From Corynebacterium sp. NML130628 (GTDB lineage: Bacteria; Actinomycetota; Actinomycetes; Mycobacteriales; Mycobacteriaceae): a stretch of DNA of 64,000 bases. Of this stretch, positions 24,642 to 34,274 are shown one piece after another. Location of the stretch: contig NZ_MLAL01000015.1 in the NCBI RefSeq assembly GCF_001875665.1, positions 22,953 to 86,952 on the forward strand. Reading direction: 5' to 3'. How positions within the stretch are numbered: position 1 is the first letter of the stretch; each line of letters opens with the position of its first letter. The translations under genes were made by a program, and so were the position numbers. The notes below the pieces were generated by a model. It was not told the origin of the DNA. It saw only the letters and a program-made list of their open reading frames with translations, and searched no databases.

Positions 24642-25643
24642 ATGTTGCAAACAGTTGCCTACCTCCGATCGCTGACGCCGAAAGCGCGCCGGCAGCTCGT
24701 GGAAACCCGCGAACTGCTGCACACCGGCGACGGCGAATACGGGCTCAAACCCGACCGCGAGGGCGTCCTCGAAGTCGACGCCGGGGGAGAGAACATCAAC
24801 ATCCACTGGTACGAGCTCGGCCCCGACGACCCAGATGCCGTCACCGTCGTCTACGTCCACGGCTTCAACATCGCCGCCGAAGAATTCTTCCTGCAAACTG
24901 AAGACATCGCAGGCCACGGGGTGCGCCAACTGCTACTTGACCTGCGCGGGCACGGGCAGACCGGCAAAGTCGACCCCGAACTTTTAACTATCGACGCCGC
25001 CGCCGACGACGTCGCCGCCGTCATGCGCGAACGCAACGTGCGCGGACCCGCTATCGTGGTCGGGCACTCGCTCGGCGGGCCGATTTCCCTGTCGATGATG
25101 CGACGCTACCACCACGAGTTCAACCTGGCAGGCTCGGTGCAGATCTCCAGCGCGGTCGAACCGTTTACCGTGCAAGGCCTGCCGCAGATCCTCGCCGGAC
25201 CGATCGGGCGCTTCATCGAAGGTGTCGTCGCCGTGACTCCGCACTTCGCGGAAGGTGTGCGCCAAGTCCTCACCGACATGCTCACCCCGATTCTCGCGCT
25301 CGGGTTTTACTTCCGCCCCATGAGCTACCAGCTCGTGCAATTCCACGCAGCAATGATCCGCGAAACACCGCTGGAAACTTACGCCGGCTACTTCGAGGAC
25401 CTGCTGCACCACTCGGAACTCGACGCCGGCGAAGTGCTTGCCACCATCCCCGGCTACATCCTCGTCGGCGACCACGACGCCGTTACCCCCGTCTCCCAAA
25501 GCGCGAAACTCCACGAGATCTGGCCGCGCGCCTACATGCAGGTGCTGCCCGAAAGTGGGCACATGCCGCCTATCGACGCCCCCGGCGCCGTCAGCACCGC
25601 CATCAACCGACTCATCCAACGCATTACCGAAGACGTGAAATAA
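24642..25643 (+). CDS. Alpha/beta hydrolase
   Basis: A 333-residue enzyme. The oxyanion strand is 'VVYVHGFNIAAEEF', the nucleophile elbow G-H-S-L-G-G lies near residue 142, and the late 'GDHDAVTPVSQ' Asp and 'PESGHMPPIDAP' His complete the triad. There is no signal peptide. It is divergent from the ACP gene and followed by a cell-surface protein gene three bases later. Substrate unknown; the gene context with an ACP could suggest an acyl ester or thioester. Confidence 0.8.
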   Translation: MLQTVAYLRSLTPKARRQLVETRELLHTGDGEYGLKPDREGVLEVDAGGENINIHWYELGPDDPDAVTVVYVHGFNIAAEEFFLQTEDIAGHGVRQLLLDLRGHGQTGKVDPELLTIDAAADDVAAVMRERNVRGPAIVVGHSLGGPISLSMMRRYHHEFNLAGSVQISSAVEPFTVQGLPQILAGPIGRFIEGVVAVTPHFAEGVRQVLTDMLTPILALGFYFRPMSYQLVQFHAAMIRETPLETYAGYFEDLLHHSELDAGEVLATIPGYILVGDHDAVTPVSQSAKLHEIWPRAYMQVLPESGHMPPIDAPGAVSTAINRLIQRITEDVK

Positions 25644-25646
25644 CCC

Positions 25647-26558
25647 GTGCATTACACACTGCTTGCCGCCGGCGTTGCCGCCACCTACGCCATCGCCGCC
25701 GCACCACACGCAACCGCTGCGCCTACAGACGCCGAGAAATACCAGCCCAGCTTCCAAACCGAAGCGCGCTACCTGCCGCTGGTCGAAGGCCAGCTCTACA
25801 CCGAAATGACACGCTTCGCACCAACCGGGGCCCCAGCCGGGACGACCTTCCGCGTCATGGGGCAAGAAGAAGAGGAAGGCGAGCCAGTCGTCGCCAGCAT
25901 CGACGATACAGACCACAGCACGCTAATGGCCCGGCTCCGGTTCCTCAACTGCGACCAGGTCGAAGCCGGGCAGCTGTACGGCAAACACTGCCGCACCGTC
26001 CAGCGTGGTGAAAACACACGCGACGTCTACATCGAGGTGACCTACCCGGACGGCTCCTCGGAAGACATCCGCACCAAGGTTTCGCTCATTGCCGACCAAC
26101 GCCTCATCTACGAGCCCGTCTACAAACCAGTCGAGGTCACCCACGGCGCATCGTTCACCGCGACCCCGTTTAACCTTCGTGAACGCGTCGAACTCCCAAC
26201 CGACGCGAAGTTCGAGCTCATCGACCCACCTACCGGCTGGGGCCTCACCATCGACCCCGTCACCGGCACCGTCACTGGCACCGCCACCGACGCCGCCCAA
26301 GCAGCCGAAGCCGTTACCGTCCGCGCCACCTTTAAAGACGGCACCTCCCGCACCGCTGGCCTCCAACTCAGGCACGATGGACCCAACCCGCCAGCGCCGA
26401 CGCAACCACAAACACCCCCAGCGGACTCGAACGGCTCCTCGGGTTCGAGGGCGCTCATCATCACGCTAGGGGTGCTGTCAACGCTCGCGGTGGTCGGGGC
26501 GATGTTCGCAGCGTTTGCGGCGAACTTTCCGGCGCTCGCCCCGTACCTCCCGCGCTAG
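25647..26558 (+). CDS. Secreted or membrane-anchored surface protein with Ig-like repeats
   Basis: A 303-residue protein. A signal peptide (~1-24, cleaved after ATA), a domain with 'EVTYPDGSSEDIRTKV' typical of the YPDG/Rib-type repeat of actinobacterial surface proteins, then 'GWGLTIDPVTGTVTGTATDAA' in a second Ig-like module. A Pro/Gln linker and a C-terminal hydrophobic helix (~270-292) without LPxTG follow. GTG start, three bases after the hydrolase stop. Likely displayed on the cell surface. Confidence 0.72.
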   Translation: MHYTLLAAGVAATYAIAAAPHATAAPTDAEKYQPSFQTEARYLPLVEGQLYTEMTRFAPTGAPAGTTFRVMGQEEEEGEPVVASIDDTDHSTLMARLRFLNCDQVEAGQLYGKHCRTVQRGENTRDVYIEVTYPDGSSEDIRTKVSLIADQRLIYEPVYKPVEVTHGASFTATPFNLRERVELPTDAKFELIDPPTGWGLTIDPVTGTVTGTATDAAQAAEAVTVRATFKDGTSRTAGLQLRHDGPNPPAPTQPQTPPADSNGSSGSRALIITLGVLSTLAVVGAMFAAFAANFPALAPYLPR

Positions 26559-26561
26559 CCC

Positions 26562-29288
26562 TTAGGCTTCGGTTGGGTCGTCAATCTTCAGGTCCTTCGC
26601 GGCCTGCGCGGCAACATCCATCTCGATCTTGCCGTCGTTCGCAAGACCCATCAGCGCTGCAACCACCATCGACTCCGCGTCAATGTTGAAGTAGCGGCGC
26701 GCCGACTCACGCGTATCCGAGAAGCCGAACCCATCGGCGCCGAGCACCAGGTACTGGCCAGGCACGTACGGGCGGATCTGCTCCTGCAGGTCCGTGGCGA
26801 AGTCGGACGTCGCAATGTATGGGCCTTCCGTCTGCTTGAGCTGATGGGTCACGAACGCCTCGCCGACGTCCTCACCCGGGTGTAGCAGCTGCTCCTTGGC
26901 CACACGCGCACCGTCGCGAGCACACTCCACCCAGGACGTCACCGAGTACACAGAAGCACCCACGTTGTAGTCCTCTTGCAGGATCTTCTGCGCGCGAAGC
27001 GCCTGCTGCATACCAATACCGGAGGCCAGCAGCGACACGTTGTGCTCGTGCTTCTCGCCTTCGTCGAATAGGTAGATGCCCTTGTGCAGGCCCTCAACGT
27101 CGAGGTTTTCCGGGCGTGTCGGCTGGTGCGTCGGCTCGTTGTACACCGTGATGTAGTACATTACGTCCTCGCCGTGGCCGTCGCCGTACATGCGCTCAAT
27201 GCCCTTGGAAATCAGGTACGGCATCTCGTACGCAAAGGCAGGATCGTAGGTGACCACTGCCGGATTTGTCGACGCCAAAATCGGCGAATGACCATCCATA
27301 TGCTGCAAGCCTTCACCAAACAGGGTGGTGCGTCCCGCTGTCGCACCGATGATGAAGCCGCGCGTCATCTGGTCGCCAGCAGCCCAGAAGTTATCGCCCG
27401 TGCGCTGGAAACCGAACATCGAGTAGAAGATGTACATCGGGATCATCGGCTCGCCGTGCGTCGCATAGGACGTACCGGCCGCGATGAAGGACGCCGAGGA
27501 ACCGTCCTCGTTGATGCCCTCGTGCAGGAGCTGACCGTCCGTGGCCTCGCGGTAGGACAGCTGCAAGTCGTAGTCCACCGGGACATAGTTCTGGCCATGC
27601 GGGTTGTAAATCTTCAAGGTAGGGAACCAGGAGTCCAAACCGAACGTGCGCGCCTCATCCGGAATGATCGGCACAATTCGCTTCCCGATCTCCTTATCAC
27701 GCATCAACGCCTTAAACGTGCGCACCAGCGCCATCGTCGTGGCGACTTCCTGCTTGCCCGAATCCTTGAACATAGCCTTGTAGGCCTTCTCAAAGTCCTG
27801 CTGCTGTTCCAACGGCGTGAACTTCACACGCCGCTCCGGCAAGAACCCGCCGAGCTCCTCGCGGCGCTCCTTCAGGTACTTGATCTCCGGTGCGTCCTCG
27901 CCCGGGTGGTAGTACGGCGGCAGGTACGGATCCTTCTCCAGCTCCTCGTCACTAATTGGCACTTCCTGCTTATCGCGGAAACGCTTCAGATCCTCCAGCG
28001 TGAGGTTCTTCATCTGGTGCGTCGCGTTGCGCCCCTCAAAGTTGTGCCCCAGGCCGTAACCCTTAATCGTGTGCGCCAAAATGACCGTCGGCTTGCCCTT
28101 GGTCTCCAACGCGCGCTTGTAAGCAGCGTAGATCTTGCGGTAGTCGTGGCCACCGCGGCGCAGCGCCCACAGCTCCTCATCCGACATGTCCTCGACAAGC
28201 TTCATTGTCCGCTCGTCGCGGCCGAAGAAGTGCTCACGCACGAACGCACCGTCATTAGCCTTAAACGTCTGGTAATCACCATCCGCGGTGGTGTTCATGA
28301 CGTGGACCAGCGCGCCGTCCTTATCCTTCTCCAGCAGCTCATCCCACTCGCGGCCCCAGATCACCTTGATCACATTCCAACCCGCGCCAATGAAGAACGC
28401 CTCAAGTTCCTGAATGATCTGGCCATTGCCGCGGACGGGGCCGTCGAGACGCTGCAAGTTGCAGTTGACCACAAAGGTCAAGTTATCCAGTCCGTAGAGC
28501 GCCGCCATATGCAGCAAGCCACGCGACTCCGGCTCGTCCATCTCACCGTCGCCGAGGAACGCCCACACGTGCTGCTGATCCGTGTCCTTAATGCCACGAT
28601 CTTGCAAGTACTTGTTAAAACGCGCCTGGTAAATCGCGTTCATTGGCCCCAAACCCATCGAGACCGTAGGGAACTCCCAGAACTTCTTCATACCGTGCGG
28701 GTGCGGGTACGAAGGCAGACCACCCTGCGGGCGCGAATGCTCCTGACGGAAACCATCCAGATCATCCTCAGTCAGACGACCCTCCAGGAACGCACGCGCG
28801 TACATACCAGGGGAGGCATGACCCTGGTAGAAAATCTGGTCGCCGCCCTGCTCGGCGTCCTTGCCGTGGAAGAAGTGGTTAAACCCAACCTCATACAACG
28901 CGGCCGCCGACGCATACGACGAAATGTGGCCACCAACCTTCACACCCGGACGCTGCGCCCGGTGAACCATGATCGCCGCGTTCCAACGCATCCAACGGCG
29001 GTAGCGCTTCTCAATCTGTTCATCACCTGGGAACTCCGGCTCCATCTTCGTCGGAATCGTGTTCACGAAATCCGTCGACGACAACGCCGGCAAATCCACC
29101 CGCTTCGCCGACGCCCGCTCCAACAGACGCAGCATCAAAAATCGAGCACGCTCCGGCGTGGACTGGTCCAGAATCCCATCAAATGAATCAATCCATTCTT
29201 GGGTCTCTTCCGGGTCCGTATCGTGCAGATACGAAGCGACACCCTCGCGAATCAACGGGATGTTGGAGTCATTATTGTGTTCAGCCAA
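26562..29288 (-). CDS. aceE: Pyruvate dehydrogenase E1 component
   Basis: Thiamin-diphosphate-dependent decarboxylase of the pyruvate dehydrogenase complex. The 908-residue protein is the homodimeric E1 of actinobacteria. The ThDP motif is visible as '[10 protein letters not shown]' in the N-terminal half, followed by '[15 protein letters not shown]'. '[13 protein letters not shown]' and '[25 protein letters not shown]' support E1 identity. The start is TTG (29286-29288), seven bases after AGGAGG; no better ATG exists. It is divergent from the DUF3052 gene, as in other mycolata. Confidence 0.97.
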   Translation of the reverse strand: MAEHNNDSNIPLIREGVASYLHDTDPEETQEWIDSFDGILDQSTPERARFLMLRLLERASAKRVDLPALSSTDFVNTIPTKMEPEFPGDEQIEKRYRRWMRWNAAIMVHRAQRPGVKVGGHISSYASAAALYEVGFNHFFHGKDAEQGGDQIFYQGHASPGMYARAFLEGRLTEDDLDGFRQEHSRPQGGLPSYPHPHGMKKFWEFPTVSMGLGPMNAIYQARFNKYLQDRGIKDTDQQHVWAFLGDGEMDEPESRGLLHMAALYGLDNLTFVVNCNLQRLDGPVRGNGQIIQELEAFFIGAGWNVIKVIWGREWDELLEKDKDGALVHVMNTTADGDYQTFKANDGAFVREHFFGRDERTMKLVEDMSDEELWALRRGGHDYRKIYAAYKRALETKGKPTVILAHTIKGYGLGHNFEGRNATHQMKNLTLEDLKRFRDKQEVPISDEELEKDPYLPPYYHPGEDAPEIKYLKERREELGGFLPERRVKFTPLEQQQDFEKAYKAMFKDSGKQEVATTMALVRTFKALMRDKEIGKRIVPIIPDEARTFGLDSWFPTLKIYNPHGQNYVPVDYDLQLSYREATDGQLLHEGINEDGSSASFIAAGTSYATHGEPMIPMYIFYSMFGFQRTGDNFWAAGDQMTRGFIIGATAGRTTLFGEGLQHMDGHSPILASTNPAVVTYDPAFAYEMPYLISKGIERMYGDGHGEDVMYYITVYNEPTHQPTRPENLDVEGLHKGIYLFDEGEKHEHNVSLLASGIGMQQALRAQKILQEDYNVGASVYSVTSWVECARDGARVAKEQLLHPGEDVGEAFVTHQLKQTEGPYIATSDFATDLQEQIRPYVPGQYLVLGADGFGFSDTRESARRYFNIDAESMVVAALMGLANDGKIEMDVAAQAAKDLKIDDPTEA

Positions 29289-29510
29289 GGAACGTCCTCC
29301 TCACGTTTCGGGCCTGCAACCAGTGACAGCACAGGCGGGAATGAAAACCTGCACAACAGGATACGTGGTTTCAACCGATTGCGTCGGGCGTCACAAAACT
29401 CGAGGGCACCCGAAAGTTGGCGTATTTTGTCCGGTAATGTGTAACCCGCAGATGTAAACTAAACGGCATATTTGCATACAACACTCATCTCATTGGGAGG
29501 AATAAGAACG

Positions 29511-29921
29511 TTGGGCGCCAACGGTGTCGATACATACGCTGACCAACTAGGGGTCAAACAAGGCGAAATCGTCCAAGAAATCGGCTGGGACGACGACGCC
29601 GACGCAACCATCTCCGAAGCGATCGAAGAACGCATCGGCGACCAACTCCTCGACGAAGACGCACAAGACCTCTGCGACATGATCCTCCTGTGGTACCGCG
29701 AAGACGACGGCGACCTTGTCGACGTCCTCGTCGACTGCTCCCGCAACCTCGACGACAACGCCCGCATCTGGCTCATGACCCCAGGCGCCTCCAAACCAGG
29801 CGGCGTACAACCCGGCGTCATCTCTGAATCCGCCCAACTCGCCGGCCTGGTCCAAACAACCGCCGACCGGCTCGGCGAATGGCAAGGCTCCTGCCTCCGC
29901 TCCGCGGGCATACCAAAATAG
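29511..29921 (+). CDS. DUF3052-family protein
   Basis: A 136-residue acidic protein conserved in mycolata next to aceE (Rv2239c in M. tuberculosis). Core 'YADQLGVKQGEIVQEIGWDDDAD' is recognisable, with 'RIWLMTPGASKPGGVQPG' near the C-terminus. TTG at 29511 is chosen because GGGAGGA lies eight bases upstream; the ATG at 29472 would need to be read through a ribosome-binding site. Function unknown. Confidence 0.82.
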   Translation: MGANGVDTYADQLGVKQGEIVQEIGWDDDADATISEAIEERIGDQLLDEDAQDLCDMILLWYREDDGDLVDVLVDCSRNLDDNARIWLMTPGASKPGGVQPGVISESAQLAGLVQTTADRLGEWQGSCLRSAGIPK

Positions 29922-29997
29922 CCAAAATAGGTTTTGAACTGCCCCTTCGGCAGTGATTTTGTCTTCGGTGGAAGCTTTGTTAAAGTTTCTACCCAGC

Positions 29998-30073
29998 GCG
30001 CCGTTAGCTCAGCTGGAAGAGCAACTGGTTTACACCCAGTAGGTCGGCGGTTCGAGCCCGTCATGGCGCACCA
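29998..30073 (+). tRNA. tRNA-Val (TAC)
   Basis: Acceptor GCGCCGT pairs with ATGGCGC, anticodon stem ACTGG/CCAGT, anticodon loop TTTACAC (TAC). CCA is encoded at 30071-30073. Confidence 0.95.
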
Positions 30074-30082
30074 GGTCAGAGG

Positions 30083-30117
30083 CCCTTCCCGAGGAATCGG
30101 GGAGGGTCTTTCTCGAT
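30083..30117 (+). terminator. Terminator after tRNA-Val
   Basis: CCCTTCCCGA-GGAA-TCGGGGAGGG (10 bp with one G-T pair) followed by TCTTTCTC. Confidence 0.6.
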
Positions 30118-30160
30118 GCGCTAAGGCACTCTCATTTTCGGGCTTTCCGTTCGAAAACCA

Positions 30161-30726
30161 GGAATATGGTGCGCTCGCTCGGCACCGGAGAGACAAACGA
30201 CGCAACCTTTAACGCCTAGCCCTTTCACTACCCGCGCATTTGAATGACTAGACAGAATTGGGTTGCGTCTTTTGTCACTGGAGTCCGCCGGGGCGGCACC
30301 AAATTCCTTTACACAAGCCCATTGACCTGGGCAAACGCTTATGCTACCTTCCAAAATCAAGGAATATGGTGCGCAGGGAAGGGGCGCTTGCACCACATTC
30401 CTAGTTTTTTAGGAAGCAGCGTCGACGAAATCCCAGGTCACTGCTTACACCATGTTGAGCTTTATGGAATCGTTCCCCGGAGATTGTTGATTGCGGGAGT
30501 CTTTTTCGTGGACAGACGTCGCGACCTGCGAGGATACGGCCACTGGTCGACCGGAATGGGTGTGGAACGCAAAGTAGTTCCCGGGCGTGGGAACTTTTTC
30601 GGTGGTCGAGGGGTGGGGGGAGAGCACAGGGGCAAACGGCGGATCAGCGCACCAAATTCCGGAATTTCCCCTCGGGTGGGGTGCATTTTCCCAGTTCGCG
30701 AACGTTCCGCTAAGGAATGTGGTGCA
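30161..30726. repeat. Six copies of GGAATnTGGTGC in alternating orientation
   Basis: In a 670-bp stretch with no gene (30074-30743), the motif appears at 30161-30172 (+), 30296-30307 (-), 30361-30372 (+), 30390-30401 (-), 30649-30660 (-) and 30714-30725 (+). Copies differ only at the variable base. The pairs at 30361/30390 and 30649/30714 form inverted repeats. I have not seen this motif elsewhere in the window. Confidence 0.75.
30322..30411 (+). ncRNA. Candidate small RNA with promoter-like boxes and a terminator hairpin
   Basis: TTGACC (30322-30327), 17 bases, TACCTT (30345-30350), then a hairpin whose 13-bp stem is built from two motif copies (30360-30372 and 30390-30402; one mismatch) followed by AGTTTTTT. 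This predicts a ~55-nt RNA that is little more than a terminator. It could equally be an attenuator or a terminator for an unseen transcript. Confidence 0.35.
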
Positions 30727-30743
30727 CAGCGCCCACCGAACCC

Positions 30744-31337
30744 CTACAGCTCCGCCTCGATGGCGGTGAAGACGGCCTGCATGCTGGCCTGCGGTGTGCC
30801 TGGAACCACGTCGGCGAGGATGACGCCGACGCCTTGTGGGGCCTGGAAGGTGACGGCTTCGGCGTCGAGGGGCATGAGGGCGCCGATGATGGCCAGCTCG
30901 GCATCGGCCACACCTAGGCGGCTAGCAGCATCAGCAGAACCAGCAGGAATGTCGATGTCGGTGACGTCCCATTCGCCGACGCGCAGGCGCAGGGAGCCGG
31001 TTTCGATGTTGTCGGGGTCGGGGAAGACGGCGACTTCGCGCAGTTCGGCGCGCAAGGCTTTGGCGGCGAGGGCGATGTAGTCGAGGAGGTGGACGAATGT
31101 GTTGTCGGTTTGGGGGACGCTGTGGACGACGGAGTCGATGAGCGGGGCGTTGTGGGGGCCGCGCAGGCCGAGCAGGGTGGTCATTGGGGCTGCGCGGAAC
31201 GCGTCGAGGTCGTCGAGGATGGCGTCTTCGATGTCGGCGGGTTCGGCGGCGGCGTCGAGGTGGATGTTGGCGTCACCGAGGAGGGTGAGGCAGCGGGCGA
31301 GGTGTTTGACGTCGCGTTGGGTGAGCTGGTGGGGCAT
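30744..31337 (-). CDS. Hypothetical conserved protein
   Basis: A 197-residue soluble protein starting 'MPHQLTQRDVKHLARCL'. It is acidic, with 'DVKHLARCLTLLGDANIH' and a C-terminal 'ADVVPGTPQASMQAVFTAIE'. The ATG overlaps the stop of the SURF1 gene by one base, so it is translationally coupled to SURF1. I do not recognise the family; a longer frame to 31994 is a shadow of SURF1. Confidence 0.7.
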   Translation of the reverse strand: MPHQLTQRDVKHLARCLTLLGDANIHLDAAAEPADIEDAILDDLDAFRAAPMTTLLGLRGPHNAPLIDSVVHSVPQTDNTFVHLLDYIALAAKALRAELREVAVFPDPDNIETGSLRLRVGEWDVTDIDIPAGSADAASRLGVADAELAIIGALMPLDAEAVTFQAPQGVGVILADVVPGTPQASMQAVFTAIEAEL

Positions 31338-32254
31338 TAGCGTTCTTCTTCCTTTTCGTATGATTTGGCCCAGGGGTTGCGGCGTTGGGTGCCGTAGCGG
31401 GATCGCTCCTGAACAGGGGCGGGAGCAACAGGCTCGGCAGGTTCGGAGGGGGCGTCGATTAGTTCGGCTTGTTCCTCTTTGAAGCGGCGGCGTTCGCGGG
31501 TTTCGGCCCAGATGAAGTAGATGAGGCCTGCGGGCGCCATGATGCCGAAGGCGATCCACTGTAGCCCGTAGGAGAGGTGGTTGCCGGTCTCTAGCATGGG
31601 CAGGGGGATGGCGGTGAGGACGCCGGGGGAGTCGCTGAGGAGTTGGACGTAGGGGCTGGCCATGGTGGTGCCTGTGAGTTCGCCGACTTGGCCGGGGCTG
31701 ATGGAGTAGACCATTGTGTAGCCCTGGTCGTTGAGCGGTGCGGAGGGGTGTACGCCTTCGTCGACGCGCATCATGCCGGAGATGGTTTGCTCGCCGACGG
31801 GTGGGGCGTCGATGTCGGGGACTTGGGTGGAGCCGATGGCGGGGACCCATCCGCGGTTGACCAGTACAGTTTGTCCGTTGTCGAGTTGGAATGGGGTGAG
31901 GACTTGGAAGGAGGGGGTGCGGTCGATGGGGCGCAGTCGCAGTAGCACATCGCTGTCTTGGGCGTAGGTGCCGGTTGCGGTGACACGGGTCCATTCAGCG
32001 CTGGGGGCAAGGGCACCCTGCTTGTCGACGACCTCTCCGATCGGCACCGGGTCATGCTCGAAGGCGGTCTTGATGTGGTCGTTGCGCTCGACGAGTGCTT
32101 CGTTTTTGTTGAGCTGCCAGGGCGCCAGCAGGGTGAATGCGAAGTAGGAGAACAGCACGATCAGGATGGCGACGATGACCCAGCCTGGGGTCAGAAACGT
32201 TTTCCACCATGGTTGTGCACCTGTTTCAGGCTGCATTGTTGCTCCCGCTTTCAC
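31337..32254 (-). CDS. SURF1-family protein (cytochrome oxidase assembly)
   Basis: A 305-residue membrane protein. SURF1 layout: N-terminal transmembrane helix (~31-52), a beta-rich external loop with 'PSFQVLTPFQLDNGQTVLVNRGWVP', and a C-terminal transmembrane helix (~225-246). 'VNRGWVP' is the family signature. SURF1 helps assemble haem-copper oxidase. It starts about 20 bp downstream of the LMW-PTP gene, as in M. tuberculosis (Rv2234-Rv2235). A ~50-residue charged C-terminal tail is unique to this branch. Confidence 0.9.
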   Translation of the reverse strand: MKAGATMQPETGAQPWWKTFLTPGWVIVAILIVLFSYFAFTLLAPWQLNKNEALVERNDHIKTAFEHDPVPIGEVVDKQGALAPSAEWTRVTATGTYAQDSDVLLRLRPIDRTPSFQVLTPFQLDNGQTVLVNRGWVPAIGSTQVPDIDAPPVGEQTISGMMRVDEGVHPSAPLNDQGYTMVYSISPGQVGELTGTTMASPYVQLLSDSPGVLTAIPLPMLETGNHLSYGLQWIAFGIMAPAGLIYFIWAETRERRRFKEEQAELIDAPSEPAEPVAPAPVQERSRYGTQRRNPWAKSYEKEEER

Positions 32255-32274
32255 AGATCCCGTACTTACTCCGG

Positions 32275-32739
32275 CTAGTCTAGCTGCGCTTTGACCCAGC
32301 TGATAATACCTGGGGCGGCGGCCTCGATTTGTTCGCGTGTGGTTTGGAAGCCGTCCGTGCCGCCGTAGTAGGGGTCTTCAACGCCGGCGCCTGCGGGTGC
32401 GGCAGGGTCGAAGGAGCGCAGGAGGCGTATGCGGGATTCGGGCACGCCGCGGGCGATGAGTTCGGAGACATGGTTGGTGTCCAGTGCCACGATGAGGTCG
32501 GCGTCGATTTGGTTGGCGCCGAATTGTTGGGCGCGGTGGTGGGAGCCGGCGTAGCCGTGTTCAGCGAGTTCGGCGACGGCGCGCGGGTCGGCTGGGCCGC
32601 CGACGTGCCACCCGCCGATGCCGGAGGAGGTGACGCGGACGTTGCTGGTGAGGCCGGCGTCGGCAAGTTTGGCGGCGATGATGACTTCCGCCATGGGCGA
32701 GCGGCAGATGTTGCCGGTGCACACGAAATCAATATGCAT
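32275..32739 (-). CDS. Low-molecular-weight protein tyrosine phosphatase
   Basis: A 154-residue phosphatase. The P-loop CTGNICRS begins at Cys 7, with Arg 13 and the C-terminal general-acid Asp in 'EDPYYGG'. It resembles PtpA of M. tuberculosis. It overlaps the upstream HAD gene by 11 bases (32729-32739), the same arrangement as PtkA-PtpA, suggesting coupled expression. Confidence 0.92.
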   Translation of the reverse strand: MHIDFVCTGNICRSPMAEVIIAAKLADAGLTSNVRVTSSGIGGWHVGGPADPRAVAELAEHGYAGSHHRAQQFGANQIDADLIVALDTNHVSELIARGVPESRIRLLRSFDPAAPAGAGVEDPYYGGTDGFQTTREQIEAAAPGIISWVKAQLD

Positions 32740-33376
32740 AGAGGATCTCCTTGAGCTCTGTTGCGGTTTGTGCGGTGTGGGTGGCCTGCGCCCATTCTGT
32801 GGCGCCGCCGTAGCCCCAGGTCACGGCGACGGATGGGATGTCGAAGTGGGTGGCGCCCGTGAAGTCGTGGGTGCGGTCGCCGACCATGATGGGACGTTTC
32901 GGCGCGAACGTGTCGTGGACGTACTCTAACACCGCGATTTTGGTGCTGCGGCCGCGCTCGTGGTCGGCGGCGCCGAGGAAGTCCAGGTGCGGCCAAACGC
33001 CCGCGCGTTTCAGCGCGAGTTCGGCGAAGGTTTCGCTTTTGGACGTCGCCGTGCCCACCCGGAACCCATCCCGGTCGAGTTCGGCGATCAGTTCGGACAT
33101 GCCGTCGAAGACAGTGAACTGCTGCCAGCCGTCGGTGCTCATGTAGTCGGAGTAGACCTGCATCGCGGCGTCGACTTGTGCGGGCGTGCACCCGGCCTTC
33201 GTGTAGGACTCCCGCATGGGTGGCCCTGGTATTTTGGCGATGAACGCTTCGTCGGGCGGGGTGACGTCGATGGCGGCGAGCCCCCGCAGGAAGCCTTCGC
33301 GGATTCCTGGGAAGGAGTCGAGGATGGTGCCGTCGACGTCAAAGAGCACGGTTGGGCGGTTTGTTTGGAGTGTCAC
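32729..33376 (-). CDS. HAD-family hydrolase (phosphoglycolate phosphatase-like; PtkA-like position)
   Basis: A 215-residue HAD protein. Motif I is FDVDGTILDS (nucleophile Asp in 'LFDVDGT'); motif II 'GTATSKSE'; motif III Lys in 'RGRSTKIAVL'; motif IV 'MVGDRTHDFTGA'. The GTG at 33376 was chosen; ATG at 33388 is an alternative, and the longer frame to 33883 lies over the Nif3 gene. Its position directly before the LMW-PTP gene matches PtkA (Rv2232), a HAD-fold protein reported as a tyrosine kinase of PtpA, but the sequence alone cannot distinguish kinase from phosphatase. Confidence 0.78.
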   Translation of the reverse strand: MTLQTNRPTVLFDVDGTILDSFPGIREGFLRGLAAIDVTPPDEAFIAKIPGPPMRESYTKAGCTPAQVDAAMQVYSDYMSTDGWQQFTVFDGMSELIAELDRDGFRVGTATSKSETFAELALKRAGVWPHLDFLGAADHERGRSTKIAVLEYVHDTFAPKRPIMVGDRTHDFTGATHFDIPSVAVTWGYGGATEWAQATHTAQTATELKEILYAY

Positions 33377-33411
33377 GCCCACCAGCATTCCAGGTTTGTA
33401 GGCTAGTTGCC

Positions 33412-34257
33412 ATGACGACGAAGACTGTAGGAGATATTGTCGCGGCACTCGAGGCCGCCTACCCACCCGAACTCGCCGAAAGCTGGGACCAGGTTGGCCT
33501 GATTTGCGGCGACCCGGACGAGCCCGTGCGCAAGGTGGCGTTCGCCCTGGACTGCACGATGAGCGTGGTGGAGCGCGCCCTGGAGGAAGGCGCAGACATG
33601 CTGGTGGTTCACCACCCGTTGCTGCTGCGCGGGGTGCACTCGGTTGCTGCGAACACGCCGAAGGGCAAGGTCGTGCACACGCTGATCCGCGGCGGCTGCG
33701 CGTTGTTCGCGGCGCATACGAACGCGGACTCGGCACGCCCGGGTGTGAATGACAAGTTGGCGGAGTTGGTCGGGATTCGGCCCGGGAGGCCGATTCGCCC
33801 GGTGGGGGATGTGGACGTCGATACGCCGGGGGCGCTCGAGCAAGCCACCGGTCTTGGGCGAGTGGGTACCTTGCCTGAGCCAATGACCCTGCGTGAATTT
33901 ACCCAGCGTGTCGCTGACGCCCTGCCTGAAACCGTGTGGGGCGTGCGCGCTGCCGGCGACCCCGAGCAGGTAGTGCGTACCGTCGCCGTCTCCTCCGGCT
34001 CGGGCGACAGTTTCCTTGCTGATGCCGCAGCCCTCGGCGTCGACGTCTATGTCACTTCCGACCTGCGCCACCACCCAGTCGACGAGCACCTGCGTGCAGG
34101 CGGACCCGCCGTGATCGATACGGCGCACTGGGCCAGTGAATTTCCGTGGACGCAGCAGGCAGAGGGTATCGTGAACCCGCTAGGCGTAGAAACGTGCATC
34201 ATCCCCGTGCGCACGGACCCATGGACCGTTTCCGCCCACCCGAATCAAGCCAAGTAA
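33412..34257 (+). CDS. Nif3-like dinuclear metal centre protein
   Basis: A 281-residue protein of the NIF3/YbgI/YqfO family. Metal-binding signatures: 'VVHHPLLLRG' (His pair), 'AAHTNAD' (His, Asp) and a C-terminal 'DTAHWASE' (His, Glu). The insertion domain of the longer (~370) members is missing, so this is the short form. Function is not settled. Followed 17 bp later by the zinc-ribbon gene and then the RNase HI fusion, as in M. tuberculosis (Rv2230c-Rv2228c). Confidence 0.87.
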   Translation: MTTKTVGDIVAALEAAYPPELAESWDQVGLICGDPDEPVRKVAFALDCTMSVVERALEEGADMLVVHHPLLLRGVHSVAANTPKGKVVHTLIRGGCALFAAHTNADSARPGVNDKLAELVGIRPGRPIRPVGDVDVDTPGALEQATGLGRVGTLPEPMTLREFTQRVADALPETVWGVRAAGDPEQVVRTVAVSSGSGDSFLADAAALGVDVYVTSDLRHHPVDEHLRAGGPAVIDTAHWASEFPWTQQAEGIVNPLGVETCIIPVRTDPWTVSAHPNQAK

Positions 34258-34274
34258 AGGAGCAGTGCTTCCCC

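Noticed and set aside
27084..29186. 700-codon open frame antisense to aceE
   Set aside because: It is a mirror of high-GC aceE codons, Arg/Leu/His-rich, with no recognisable domain or ribosome-binding site.
30244..31080. 278-codon plus-strand frame across the repeat region
   Set aside because: It is antisense to the 30744-31337 gene in its second half and shows no domain; the first half is the repeat-rich non-coding DNA.
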